From: Clostridium collagenovorans DSM 3089
Lineage (GTDB): Bacteria > Bacillota > Clostridia > Clostridiales > Clostridiaceae
DNA length: 64,000 nt
Assembly (NCBI RefSeq): GCF_900130005.1
Contig: NZ_FQXP01000008.1
Span: 124,001-188,000 of the forward strand
Direction: 5' to 3'
Part shown: in pieces, positions 6,569-16,172 of the stretch
Numbering within the stretch: position 1 is the first letter of the stretch
Layout: every line of letters starts with the position of its first letter
Notes under the pieces: generated by a model
What the model was told of the DNA's origin: nothing
The model's input: only the letters and a program-made list of their open reading frames with translations
Databases searched by the model: none
Position numbers and translations under genes: made by a program

Positions 6569-8250
6569 GTCATATAGTTATACAAGATATTATTTTTTTT
6601 ATTATTCTTATAGGAGCAGCTGTACTTCTTGGAAATTATATATACAAAGTGATGGAGGGGAAAAAGGTATTTTTGACTTCAATCCTTTCTCCAGTAGAGA
6701 AATATATATATAAATTAATGGATGTAAGTGAAGATGATGAAATGGATGCTAAAAAATATGCTATATCTGTTTTAGCTTTTAGCGCAATTGGATTTTTAAT
6801 TGTGTTTTTACTTCAGATTCTTCAAGGAGGGCTAATTTTAAATCCTGAGGGATTATCAGGAACAAGTTGGCATTTAGCATTTAATACTGCTGCAAGCTTT
6901 GTAACTAATACCAATTGGCAAGCCTATGCAGGAGAAAATACTTTATCGTATCTTACACAATCCCTTGGCTTAGGTGTACAAAACTTTGTATCAGCAGCAA
7001 CAGGTATTGCAGTATTATTTGCTTTTATAAGGGGTTTTATAAGAAAGGAAAGCAAGACTATAGGAAACTTTTGGAGAGACTTAGTAAAGACTACTTTATA
7101 TGTATTAATTCCTTTAGCTACAGTTTTTTCAATAATACTAGTTTCTCAAGGTGTAGTTCAATCCTTAGATGGATATAAAGAGGTTGTAACAGTTGAAAAT
7201 AAGGAAACACAAGTAATACCTATAGGACCAGCAGCAAGTCAAATAGCTATAAAACAATTAGGAACAAATGGCGGTGGTTTCTTTGGAACTAACTCAGCAT
7301 ATCCTTTAGAAAATCCAACACCATTGACTAATATGCTACAGGTAATATCAATATTATTAATACCTACAGCTCTTTGTTTTACATTTGGAAGAGCAATAAA
7401 GGATAAAAAGCAAGGAAAGACCTTGTTTAGAATAATGTTAGTAGTATTTATAGTAGCTTTAATTGCAATTACTTGTAGTGAACAAATGCTAGGTTCTCAA
7501 TGGAAGGGTGTTGCATTATCAGGAAACATGGAAGGTAAAGAAATAAGAAATGGTATAGGTTCATCTGCACTTTGGTCTACAGCTACCACAGCTGCATCAA
7601 ATGGATCAGTAAACTCTATGCATGATAGCTTAACACCATTAAGTGGACTAGTTACTATGTTCTTAATGCAAATAGGCGAAGTAGTATTTGGAGGAGTTGG
7701 ATGTGGATTATATGGAATTATAGCCTTTGTAATATTGACTGTATTCATAGGGGGATTGATGGTAGGTAGAACCCCTGAGTATATAGGAAAAAAAATAGAA
7801 CCTTTTGATATGAAAATGGTGTGTTTAGTTATTTTAGTTCCACCATTACTAGTATTACTAGGTAGTGCTATTACAGTATGTATGCCACAGGTTAATTCAT
7901 GGTTAAGCAACAGTGGGCCACATGGATTCACAGAGATTTTATATAACTTTTCATCAGTAGCTGGAAACAATGGTAGTGCCTTTGCAGGCTTTAATGCTAA
8001 CACTGTATATATGAATCTTATATCAGGAGTAATTATGATATTAGCACGTTTTATTCCTATGATATCCATTATATATATGGCTGGAAATTTAGCTAAAAAG
8101 AAAAGTGTAGCAGTAAGTGATGGAACTTTAGATACTGGGAAAAATTCCTTTGTGATACTTGTAATTGGCATAATTGTATTGGTGGGAGCATTAAGTTTCT
8201 TACCTGCTTTAGCATTAGGGCCTATAGCAGAGTTTTTTATAACTATATAA
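6565..8250 (+). CDS. kdpA: Potassium-transporting ATPase subunit A
   Basis: 561 residues with about ten transmembrane helices, the usual KdpA length. It belongs to the K+ transporter superfamily and forms the selectivity filter of the KdpFABC complex. Filter-type Gly-rich loops are visible, including NTNWQAY near 115, GTNGGGFFGTNSA near 235 and a Ser/Gly-rich loop with GNNGSAFAG near 470. It imports K+ at very low external concentration, driven by ATP hydrolysis in KdpB. The start overlaps kdpF by four bases, so translation is coupled. Confidence 0.97.
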   Translation: MSHIVIQDIIFFIILIGAAVLLGNYIYKVMEGKKVFLTSILSPVEKYIYKLMDVSEDDEMDAKKYAISVLAFSAIGFLIVFLLQILQGGLILNPEGLSGTSWHLAFNTAASFVTNTNWQAYAGENTLSYLTQSLGLGVQNFVSAATGIAVLFAFIRGFIRKESKTIGNFWRDLVKTTLYVLIPLATVFSIILVSQGVVQSLDGYKEVVTVENKETQVIPIGPAASQIAIKQLGTNGGGFFGTNSAYPLENPTPLTNMLQVISILLIPTALCFTFGRAIKDKKQGKTLFRIMLVVFIVALIAITCSEQMLGSQWKGVALSGNMEGKEIRNGIGSSALWSTATTAASNGSVNSMHDSLTPLSGLVTMFLMQIGEVVFGGVGCGLYGIIAFVILTVFIGGLMVGRTPEYIGKKIEPFDMKMVCLVILVPPLLVLLGSAITVCMPQVNSWLSNSGPHGFTEILYNFSSVAGNNGSAFAGFNANTVYMNLISGVIMILARFIPMISIIYMAGNLAKKKSVAVSDGTLDTGKNSFVILVIGIIVLVGALSFLPALALGPIAEFFITI

Positions 8251-8277
8251 GAGAATCTGAGAAAGAGGTAAATTTAT

Positions 8278-10335
8278 ATGAAGAATTCAAGTTCAAATAA
8301 AAATATATTTATTGATGCAATAAAACAATCTTTTGCTAAGTTAGCACCTAAGACTCAAGTTAAGAATCCAGTAATGCTAGTAGTTTATCTTGGAGCTATA
8401 TTCACAACTATTCTTTATATACTTGCTTTAATTGGAGTTAAGGATGAAAGTGCAGGATATACTTTGAGCATTGCTTTAATACTATGGTTCACAGTGTTAT
8501 TTGCTAACTTTGCAGAAGCTATTGCAGAGGGAAGAGGAAGAGCACAAGCAGATAGTTTGAGAAGTTCACGTAAAGATGTAAAAGCTAAAAAACTTAAAGC
8601 TCCTAATTTTGATTCAGATTACACAGAAATATTATCAAGTGAATTAAAACTTGGAGATGTGGTACTTGTTGTTGCTGGGGAACAAATTCCTATGGATGGG
8701 GAAGTTATTGAGGGAGTTGCCTCAGTAGATGAAAGTGCTATAACTGGGGAATCAGCTCCAGTTATTAGAGAATCAGGTGGAGATAGAAGTGCAGTTACAG
8801 GGGGAACAACTCTAGTATCTGATTGGCTAATTATAAGAATTACTGCAGAGGCTGGAAAGAGCTTTTTAGATAAAATGATTGCTATGGTTGAAGGTGCAGC
8901 AAGAAAAAAGACTCCAAATGAAATTGCACTTCAAATATTATTAGTAACCTTAACAATTATATTTTTAGTAGTTACAGCTACTTTATTACCTTTTTCAAGA
9001 TTTATAAGTAATGAAGTAGGATTAGGTTCACCAATATCCCTAACTAATATAATAGCATTATTGGTATGCTTAGCTCCAACAACTATAGGGGCACTACTTT
9101 CTTCCATAGGAATTGCAGGAATGAGCAGACTTAATAAAGCAAACGTATTAGCAATGAGTGGAAGAGCTATAGAAGCTGCTGGTGATGTTGATGTACTTTT
9201 ATTGGACAAAACAGGAACTATAACATTAGGTAATAGACAAGCATCTGAATTTATAGCATTAAATGATATAACAGAAGAAGATTTAGCTAATGCAGCTCAA
9301 TTATCTTCAATAGCTGATGAAACAGCAGAAGGAAGAAGTATAGTTATTTTAGCTAAAGAAAAGTTTGGTATTAGAGGACGTGACCTTTCAGACATGGATG
9401 TTGAATTTATAGAATTCACAGCTAAGACTAGAATGAGTGGGGTTAATTATAAGGGCAATGAAATTAGAAAGGGAGCAGCAGATGCTATTAAGGCATACGT
9501 TGAGCTTAATGGAGGAGTATATCCAGAGAAGTGTGAAGATATAGTTAAGAAGGTTGCTAATATGGGGGGAACACCTTTAGTTGTAACTAAAAATTTCAAG
9601 GTAATGGGAGTAATTTTCTTAAAGGACATTGTTAAAAATGGAGTAAAAGAGAAATTTGAGGATTTAAGAAAAATAGGAATAAAAACAATAATGATAACTG
9701 GGGATAATGCTATGACAGCGGCTGTAATAGCAGCAGAAGCAGGAGTTGATGATTTTATGGCTGAAGCTACCCCAGAAGCAAAACTTAAATTAATAAGAGA
9801 TTATCAATCTAAGGGACATCTTGTTGCAATGACTGGTGATGGAACTAATGATGCTCCAGCATTAGCACAAGCCGATGTAGCTGTAGCTATGAATTCAGGT
9901 ACTCAAGCTGCTAAGGAAGCTGGAAATATGGTTGATTTAGATTCAAGCCCAACAAAATTAATAGAAGTAGTTAGAATAGGTAAGCAACTATTAATGACAA
10001 GAGGAGCCTTAACAACATTTAGTGTTGCTAATGATGTAGCTAAATATTTTGCTATAATTCCAGTTTTATTCTGTGGAATTTTCCCAGAACTTATGGGATT
10101 AAACTTTATGAATTTAGCAAGTTCTACTAGTGCTATATTATCAGCAATAATATATAATGCATTAATCATAATTGCATTAATTCCGTTATCTTTAAAAGGT
10201 GTTAAGTATAGAGAGATGTCTGCAGATAAATTATTATGGCGCAATATGCTTATATATGGTGTTGGAGGATTAATAACCCCATTTATAGCTATTAAAGCAA
10301 TTGATATTATATTGACAATATTTAAAATCGTGTAG
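8278..10335 (+). CDS. kdpB: Potassium-transporting P-type ATPase subunit B
   Basis: 685 residues, full length. P-type ATPase signatures appear in order: actuator TGESAPV (the TGES loop), phosphorylation motif DKTGT with Asp about 310, nucleotide-binding-domain KGA, TGDN, and hinge TGDGTNDAPAL. The membrane segment LAPTTIGALLS is typical of KdpB. It hydrolyses ATP to drive K+ through KdpA. It sits 27 bases after kdpA with SD AAGAGG. Confidence 0.97.
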   Translation: MKNSSSNKNIFIDAIKQSFAKLAPKTQVKNPVMLVVYLGAIFTTILYILALIGVKDESAGYTLSIALILWFTVLFANFAEAIAEGRGRAQADSLRSSRKDVKAKKLKAPNFDSDYTEILSSELKLGDVVLVVAGEQIPMDGEVIEGVASVDESAITGESAPVIRESGGDRSAVTGGTTLVSDWLIIRITAEAGKSFLDKMIAMVEGAARKKTPNEIALQILLVTLTIIFLVVTATLLPFSRFISNEVGLGSPISLTNIIALLVCLAPTTIGALLSSIGIAGMSRLNKANVLAMSGRAIEAAGDVDVLLLDKTGTITLGNRQASEFIALNDITEEDLANAAQLSSIADETAEGRSIVILAKEKFGIRGRDLSDMDVEFIEFTAKTRMSGVNYKGNEIRKGAADAIKAYVELNGGVYPEKCEDIVKKVANMGGTPLVVTKNFKVMGVIFLKDIVKNGVKEKFEDLRKIGIKTIMITGDNAMTAAVIAAEAGVDDFMAEATPEAKLKLIRDYQSKGHLVAMTGDGTNDAPALAQADVAVAMNSGTQAAKEAGNMVDLDSSPTKLIEVVRIGKQLLMTRGALTTFSVANDVAKYFAIIPVLFCGIFPELMGLNFMNLASSTSAILSAIIYNALIIIALIPLSLKGVKYREMSADKLLWRNMLIYGVGGLITPFIAIKAIDIILTIFKIV

Positions 10336-10349
10336 GGAGAGAATGTAAA

Positions 10350-10922
10350 ATGAAGAAGGGCATGAAAAAAACTTTAAGGGCAGCTTTGGTATGTATTATT
10401 ATTTTGAGTGTAATATGTGGAATAATATACCCAGCTATAGTCACATTTGCCTCACAGCTTTGTTTTAATAATAAGGCTAATGGAAGTATAGTTACTGTTA
10501 AATTAAAGGACGGTAGTGAAGTTAGTTATGGGTCTAAATTAATTGCTCAAGAGTTTACAGAACCTAAATATCTTATTGGAAGACCAAGTAATGATAATGG
10601 CCCTAGTAATCTTTCTCCAGTAGGTAAAGAACAAGGTAAGTTGGTAGAAGAGAGGATCAAATGGTGGCATGAATTTGACCCAGAAAATAAAGCTGATATT
10701 CCTATGGATTTAGTAACAGTATCAGGAAGTGGAGTAGATCCTAATATATCAAAGGATGCTGCTGAATATCAGGTGAAGCGTATAGCAAAAGCAAGAGGGA
10801 TAAATGAAGAGGATGTAAGAAAGGCAATTATTAAACACACAGAGGGAAGGACCTTTGGAATTTTAGGTGAATCACGAGTTAATGTTTTGATGGTAAATCT
10901 TGAACTTGATAAGTTAATATAA
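10350..10922 (+). CDS. kdpC: Potassium-transporting ATPase subunit C
   Basis: 190 residues: one N-terminal transmembrane helix and then an extracytoplasmic domain with the family motifs YLIGRPSN, SNLSPVGKE, VTVSGSGVDPNIS and GRTFGILGESRVNVLMVN. KdpC stabilises and assists K+ delivery in the KdpFABC complex. It follows kdpB by 14 bases with SD GGGAGAG. Confidence 0.97.
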   Translation: MKKGMKKTLRAALVCIIILSVICGIIYPAIVTFASQLCFNNKANGSIVTVKLKDGSEVSYGSKLIAQEFTEPKYLIGRPSNDNGPSNLSPVGKEQGKLVEERIKWWHEFDPENKADIPMDLVTVSGSGVDPNISKDAAEYQVKRIAKARGINEEDVRKAIIKHTEGRTFGILGESRVNVLMVNLELDKLI

Positions 10923-10941
10923 TTTAGTGGAGGAAAGGATC

Positions 10942-12912
10942 ATGAAAAATATGGATTTACGCCCTAATCCAGATGAACTTTTAAAACAAGTTAAGGTTGA
11001 AGGTACTGAAAAAGGAAAGCTGAAAATATTCTTTGGATATGCAGCAGGGGTTGGTAAGACCTATACTATGCTTCAAGATGCTCATGATCAATTTGATAAG
11101 GGACGAGATGTGGTAATAGGATACATTGAGCCCCATACCCGCAAGGAGACTATGCAGTTAGTTGATGGACTAGCTGTGTTGCCTCCTAAAATTATTGAAT
11201 ATAAAAATATATTTTTAAAGGAATTTGATCTTGAGGAAGCTTTGAAAAGAAAGCCACAACTCATTTTAGTTGATGAACTTGCTCACTCTAATGTAGAAGG
11301 AACAAGAAATAAAAAAAGATATCAAGATATAGAAGAGCTTTTAAATGCAGGTATTGATGTTTATACCACAGTAAATGTACAGCATATAGAAAGTCTTAAT
11401 GATATAATAAAAAATCTTATAAAGGTTGTAGTTAGAGAGACAGTTCCTGATTATATTTTTGATTTAGCTGATAGGGTAGAACTAATAGATATTGAACCAG
11501 TAGAGCTTTTAAAGAGATTTGAAGAAGGAAAAGTATATAAAGCAGATAGAATTCATACAGCATTCAATAATTTCTTTACAGAAAATAATCTTAATATGCT
11601 TAGAGAAATCTCTATGAGAAGAACTGCTGAGAGAATAATAAAAGAAAATGAAGCTAAAAAAAGTGGCAAGAAAAATGCTGGTAGAAAATTCATGGTTATA
11701 TTAGACAGAAGTAATGTATCAGCTAAAAAAATTAGGTCAACGGCTAGAATTGCTGAGGGGTTTAGAGCACCATGGATAGCTGTTTATGTTGATAATGTAA
11801 AATCAGATAATGAGAGTAAAACAAATAACTATATAACTAGAAATATGCTCTTAGCAGAACAACTAGGTGGACAAGTTGTAACCTTATGTGGGGAGGATGC
11901 TGCTTTAGTTGTATCAGAGTATGCCAAGGAATCAGATATAACTAATATAGTTATAGGAAAAGAAATTAATAAAAATATATTTTCAAAATTATTTCATGAA
12001 GGTCTTGAAGATAAGCTTATAAACTTATTAGAAGATAAAGAGTTTCACATTATTCCTTACACTGAAAACAAAAGAGCTTATAAGCAAAGAGGTAAATTAA
12101 GTTTTAAGAACACTTTAGAATTATCAACTGTAGATACTATAAAAATGATAGTAACCTTATGCACAGCTTCTTTATTTTCAGGAGTTATAGCTAAGATTGA
12201 ATTAGGTGGTCCCAATATAGCTATGATATATATTTTATCAGTAGTTATAGTATCTAGAATTACATCAGGATATTTATATGGGATTTTATCTACTATCATA
12301 GGAATAATAGGAGTAACTTACTTCTTTAGTTCACCTTCATTTAGCTTTATATTCTCATATATAATAATGCTCGTTATAGCATTAATAATAAGTACTTTAA
12401 CTATAAAAGCTAAAATGCAGGCTAAGGTTTCAGCAGTTAGAGAACAGCGAACCCAAGCATTATATGAGATAAATAAAAATCTTATAACTATAAGAGGATT
12501 AAAGGGTATAGTTAGATTTACTAATGATTGTATAGTAAAAACCTTTAATAGATCAACAATATTTTATTTAAAGGATCCAGCTAAAGGAAATAGAGGCGTA
12601 TTAAAGTGTATAGAAGATGAAGAGAAAAAGAGATTTTTATCAGAAAAAGAAAAGGCAGTAGCTAGTTGGGTTTTTGTAAATAAGAAGTCAGCAGGATCTG
12701 GCACTGATACTTTAATGAATGCAGGTGCATATTATATACCTTTAATTTCTCATGATAAGGTTTTAGGTGTTATAGGTGTATCTAGTGATAAAATGAATTT
12801 ATTAACTCAAGAAAATAAGATTTTTCTTCAGGCAATAACGACTCAAGTGGCTATTGCTTTAGAAAGTCAATATATTGCAGATAATCAAAGAAAAATGTCT
12901 TTGGAAGTATAG
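10942..12912 (+). CDS. kdpD: KdpD-type osmosensor without a kinase domain
   Basis: 656 residues. In order: KdpD domain with Walker A GYAAGVGKT (about residues 30-45) and Walker B ILVDELAHSN; a universal stress protein (Usp) domain from about 250 (KFMVILDRSNVSAKK); a four-helix DUF4118 membrane module (about 395-500); and a GAF domain to the end. The HisKA and HATPase domains of full-length KdpD (about 900 residues) are absent, so this protein cannot autophosphorylate. A separate kinase follows at 13079. ATG 10942 is chosen because GTG 10927 lies on the SD (GTGGAGG) itself. Confidence 0.9.
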   Translation: MKNMDLRPNPDELLKQVKVEGTEKGKLKIFFGYAAGVGKTYTMLQDAHDQFDKGRDVVIGYIEPHTRKETMQLVDGLAVLPPKIIEYKNIFLKEFDLEEALKRKPQLILVDELAHSNVEGTRNKKRYQDIEELLNAGIDVYTTVNVQHIESLNDIIKNLIKVVVRETVPDYIFDLADRVELIDIEPVELLKRFEEGKVYKADRIHTAFNNFFTENNLNMLREISMRRTAERIIKENEAKKSGKKNAGRKFMVILDRSNVSAKKIRSTARIAEGFRAPWIAVYVDNVKSDNESKTNNYITRNMLLAEQLGGQVVTLCGEDAALVVSEYAKESDITNIVIGKEINKNIFSKLFHEGLEDKLINLLEDKEFHIIPYTENKRAYKQRGKLSFKNTLELSTVDTIKMIVTLCTASLFSGVIAKIELGGPNIAMIYILSVVIVSRITSGYLYGILSTIIGIIGVTYFFSSPSFSFIFSYIIMLVIALIISTLTIKAKMQAKVSAVREQRTQALYEINKNLITIRGLKGIVRFTNDCIVKTFNRSTIFYLKDPAKGNRGVLKCIEDEEKKRFLSEKEKAVASWVFVNKKSAGSGTDTLMNAGAYYIPLISHDKVLGVIGVSSDKMNLLTQENKIFLQAITTQVAIALESQYIADNQRKMSLEV

Positions 12913-13078
12913 AGGAATTAATGAGGGAGAGAAATGGAAGAAGGTATAAAATAGATATTTACTCTTTCTAAATAATACAGTGTTTAGTATAATTGTATGA
13001 AGTGTAATTTAGGCTTTGTAAGATAAAGAAGCTAGTTAGTCTTAGGTTCTTATATAAAATGATAATGAGGGATGAGCT

Positions 13079-14593
13079 ATGGAGAAGGTTAAAAAGATAT
13101 TTGGGGATAAGATATTACTGAATCTTTTAAAAACTGCATGTATAATTTTAATATGTACAGTTATATCTTGCATATTTGATAAGTATAAAATTAAAGAAGA
13201 AAATATTATAATGATGTATATAACGGGAGTTTTGATGGTAGTACTTGAAACTAAAAAATATGTATGGGGAATTATATCTTCAATAATATGTGTATTTACC
13301 TTTAATTTCTTTTTTACAAATCCTACACTTACTTTTATGGTGGAGGATCCTAATTATATCATAACCTTTATAATGTTTTTAATAGTTTCATTTATTACAA
13401 GTACGTTAACATCAAAATTACAAAGACAGGTTAAGATAGCAGAAAATAATGTTAAACAAACGACTAACACCTACGAGATGAGTAAAAGTTATTTGAATAT
13501 ATCTGGGGTAGATAATATAGCATATAATGCTATGAAAAGTTTGTATGGAGCACATAAAGTAAAAAGTTTAATATATTTAGTTGATGAATATGGTAAGCTT
13601 TCTAATCCGTATTATTTAAAGGAGCAATATATAGATAAGTCAATTATAGAAAATAATACTATAGCAGAGTACTGTTTTAGCAATTGTGTATCTTGTGGTC
13701 CTGGAACTTCTAATTACAGCAATTCTAAGTGGATATATAGACCTATAGTAAGTAGTTGTGAAGTTTTCGGTGTAATAGTTATGGAGTATGGTACAGATGG
13801 ATTTAATAAAGAGGAGAATATTTTTATTAACACGAATATATCTCAAATGACATTGGCCATTGAAAGAGAAATTTTATATTCAAAACAGCAAAAAACTCAA
13901 GTAGAGGTAGAAAAAGAAAAATTAAGAAGTAATCTTCTAAGATCAATTTCACATGATTTAAGAACTCCTCTTACTGCTATAGCAGGGTCAAGTAGTTTTA
14001 TAATTGATAGTTATGATAAACTTGATGACACTACAATTAAAAGTTTGTTGGAAGATATAAGTAATGATGCTACATGGCTTAATAAATTAGTAGAGAACTT
14101 ACTTAATATGACTAGAATACAAGATGGAAAGCTAATAATTGAAAAAGAAATGGAAGTTATAGATGATATTATAACAGAGGCATACAGAAGAGTTAGTAAA
14201 AGTCAAAAGGATCACAGAATCAATATTAAGATTCCAGAGGATATAGTATTGGTACCTATGGATGGAAAATTAATAATTCAAGTTATAATTAATCTTTTAG
14301 ATAATGCTATTAAGCATACACCAAAGGGAACAGAAATTTTACTCAATGTATATAAGAGCAATAATTTTATAAACTTTGAGGTAAGTGATAATGGTGGAGG
14401 CATAAAGAAAGAAGTTCTAGATAAAATTTTTGAAAGTTTTGTATCAGTTAATAATCTACAGGGTGACTCTAGTAGAGGAATAGGAATAGGTTTAAATATA
14501 TGTAATTCAATTATAGAAGCACATGGTGGAGAGATTAAAGGATTCAATAATGATATTGGAGGAGCAACATTTTCATTTAAATTACCAATATAA
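13079..14593 (+). CDS. KdpD-like membrane histidine kinase
   Basis: 504 residues. A DUF4118-like four-helix membrane module (residues 10-115) and a GAF-like region (about 140-265) precede HisKA (RSISHDLRTPLTAIAGSSSF, His about 292) and HATPase (VIINLLDNAIKHT N-box, VSDNGGGI G1, GIGIGLNICNSIIEAHGG G2). It corresponds to the C-terminal half of KdpD but carries its own copy of the DUF4118 module, so it is not simply the other half of a frameshifted gene. It lies 166 bases after kdpD, and kdpE starts 15 bases later. It is the likely phosphodonor for KdpE. Confidence 0.88.
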   Translation: MEKVKKIFGDKILLNLLKTACIILICTVISCIFDKYKIKEENIIMMYITGVLMVVLETKKYVWGIISSIICVFTFNFFFTNPTLTFMVEDPNYIITFIMFLIVSFITSTLTSKLQRQVKIAENNVKQTTNTYEMSKSYLNISGVDNIAYNAMKSLYGAHKVKSLIYLVDEYGKLSNPYYLKEQYIDKSIIENNTIAEYCFSNCVSCGPGTSNYSNSKWIYRPIVSSCEVFGVIVMEYGTDGFNKEENIFINTNISQMTLAIEREILYSKQQKTQVEVEKEKLRSNLLRSISHDLRTPLTAIAGSSSFIIDSYDKLDDTTIKSLLEDISNDATWLNKLVENLLNMTRIQDGKLIIEKEMEVIDDIITEAYRRVSKSQKDHRINIKIPEDIVLVPMDGKLIIQVIINLLDNAIKHTPKGTEILLNVYKSNNFINFEVSDNGGGIKKEVLDKIFESFVSVNNLQGDSSRGIGIGLNICNSIIEAHGGEIKGFNNDIGGATFSFKLPI

Positions 14594-14608
14594 GTGAGGA
14601 AACAGAAA

Positions 14609-15298
14609 ATGGATGAGAATACGAAAATTTTAATTATAGAAGATGATAAAAATATACTGAATTTTTTATCGATATCTCTAAAGACTAAAGGTTATGATTA
14701 TATGACAGCTATGACAGGTCTAGATGGTATATCTTTATTTCTTGCTAATAATCCAGATTTGATTCTATTAGATCTTGGACTTCCTGATATAGATGGTATC
14801 ACTGTATTAGAGCAAATAAGAGAAAGTTCAGATGTACCAGTAATAATAGTTTCTGCAAGAGGACAAGAAAAGGAAAAGGTAGAAGCTTTAGATAAGGGTG
14901 CAGATGATTATATAACTAAGCCTTTTTATATCGGCGAGCTTCTAGCTAGAATAAGGGTAGCTATCAGAAAGAGACAACCTAAAATAACTAAAAGCAAGAA
15001 GTTTATATTAGATACTCTAGAAATAGATTTTGAAAAAAGAAAAGTCTATGTTGATAATAAAGAGGTACATCTAACACCAATTGAGTATAAGCTTTTAGTT
15101 TTACTTATAGAGCATACTGGTAAAGTACTCACTTATAGCTTTATAAATAAAGAAATATGGGGATATAGTAATTTGGAAGATTCTCAATCCTTAAGGGTTT
15201 TCATGGCTAATATAAGAAGAAAAATTGAAAAGGATACATCAAAACCAAGATATATCATAACAGAAGTAGGGGTTGGGTATAGGTTTGTAGATGAATAA
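14609..15298 (+). CDS. kdpE: KdpE, response regulator of the kdp operon
   Basis: 229 residues. The receiver domain has acidic pocket EDD at 11-13, phospho-acceptor Asp55 (LLDLGLPDIDG) and the ITKPF Lys switch. The DNA-binding domain is an OmpR-type winged helix (LTPIEYKLLVLLIEHTGKVL; RVFMANIRRKIEKD; VGVGYRF). Start ATG 14609 is chosen over GTG 14594, which overlaps the SD GTGAGG. It should be phosphorylated by the adjacent kinase and activate kdpFABC. Confidence 0.92.
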   Translation: MDENTKILIIEDDKNILNFLSISLKTKGYDYMTAMTGLDGISLFLANNPDLILLDLGLPDIDGITVLEQIRESSDVPVIIVSARGQEKEKVEALDKGADDYITKPFYIGELLARIRVAIRKRQPKITKSKKFILDTLEIDFEKRKVYVDNKEVHLTPIEYKLLVLLIEHTGKVLTYSFINKEIWGYSNLEDSQSLRVFMANIRRKIEKDTSKPRYIITEVGVGYRFVDE

Positions 15299-15304
15299 CA
15301 TAAA

Positions 15305-15337
15305 AGAGAAGAAAGCTTAGGGTTTCTTCTTTTTTGA
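15305..15337 (+). terminator. Intrinsic terminator of the kdp operon
   Basis: The AGAAGAAA arm (15307-15314) pairs with TTTCTTCT (15323-15330) and runs into a T-tract. Confidence 0.75.
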
Positions 15338-15773
15338 TTTAAAACTAAAAATATATTGAATAGATACTTTGTATAGGGTGAATAAGGTTAAAAGAATTGT
15401 ATAATATTTTAAAATAAATGCCTAGTTTTAAAAACTTTAAATTATTTGAACAATATGCAATACTTGCGAATAAACATGAGGTAAATATTACATAAATGTA
15501 TTATGGTAATGTTTAAGTTTGAGATATATACAGCTTTAAAAGAGAATGTATGTAGTGTAATAATAGTACATTAAAGTATAAAAGCTTAAATAAGTCTAAA
15601 ATTATTCTCTTACAGGTATGAGAGGGGGTAACAATAAATTATCTTTTATTTAATAGAAAATTTACAGATTTTCTAGCCTGTACATCTGAAAAAAATAGAG
15701 TATAATTTAAAATTGTGCATGATATAGAAGCTATTTATGAAATGCATAATAATATAGATAGGATTGATAATTT
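15338..15773 (+). promoter_or_regulatory. Long structured leader of lrgAB
   Basis: 436 bases with no convincing gene. A strong SD-like GAGGGGG (15622-15628) has no start codon nearby. AAATTATC (15636-15643) is complementary to GATAATTT (15766-15773), directly before the lrgA ATG, and inside are a TAGAAAAT/ATTTTCTA hairpin (about 15653-15674) and a TGCAT/ATGCA pair. The closest SD to the ATG is only TAGGATT. This may be a fifth, larger hairpin-bridged start or simply an AT-rich leader. Confidence 0.4.
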
Positions 15774-16172
15774 ATGGAAAATATCAAACAGTTTGGTATC
15801 ATTACTGCCGTATTTTTTGTTGGTGAAGTCTTAAATATGGTTATTCCACTACCGGTTCCAGGAAGTGTATGGGGTATGATAATAATGTTCATATTACTAT
15901 GCACAAAGGTTGTAAAGTTAGAACATGTAGAAAAGGCTGCAGATTTCTTATTAGCAATTATGGCATTTTTATTTGTACCACTTGGAGTAGGATTAATGAC
16001 AAGTTTTGATGCGATTAAAAATGATATAGGAGCTATTGTAATTGTTATATTAGTTTCAACGGTAGCTGTAATGGTAGTTACAGGAATTGTTGTTGAACAA
16101 ATGAGAAAAAAAGATAAGGCAGTTATAGGAGAAGAGGCTGTAGAAAAGGAAGAGGTAAAAATCAATGAGTAA
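15774..16172 (+). CDS. lrgA: CidA/LrgA family holin-like protein
   Basis: 132 residues with four predicted membrane helices. The family motif PLPVPGSVWGMIIMF is at about 25-40, and LFVPLGVGLM near 70. The C-terminus is a charged tail (KKDKAV...KEEVKINE). LrgA/CidA proteins are holin-like and modulate murein hydrolase activity, autolysis and metabolite export. It overlaps lrgB by 8 bases. No lytSR pair is next to it in this window. Confidence 0.92.
   Translation: MENIKQFGIITAVFFVGEVLNMVIPLPVPGSVWGMIIMFILLCTKVVKLEHVEKAADFLLAIMAFLFVPLGVGLMTSFDAIKNDIGAIVIVILVSTVAVMVVTGIVVEQMRKKDKAVIGEEAVEKEEVKINE

Noticed and set aside
7497..8171. Long minus-strand ORF (224 codons) opposite kdpA
   Set aside because: It is antisense to strongly conserved kdpA, has no SD, and its Pro/Ile/Thr-rich translation is what a shadow frame of membrane-protein codons gives.
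12913..13078. 16-codon ORF (ATG 12921) between kdpD and the kinase
   Set aside because: No SD at proper distance and no meaningful composition; more likely plain spacer.
15338..15621. Known riboswitch class (c-di-GMP or c-di-AMP) before lrgAB
   Set aside because: None of the conserved core words of these classes could be found.
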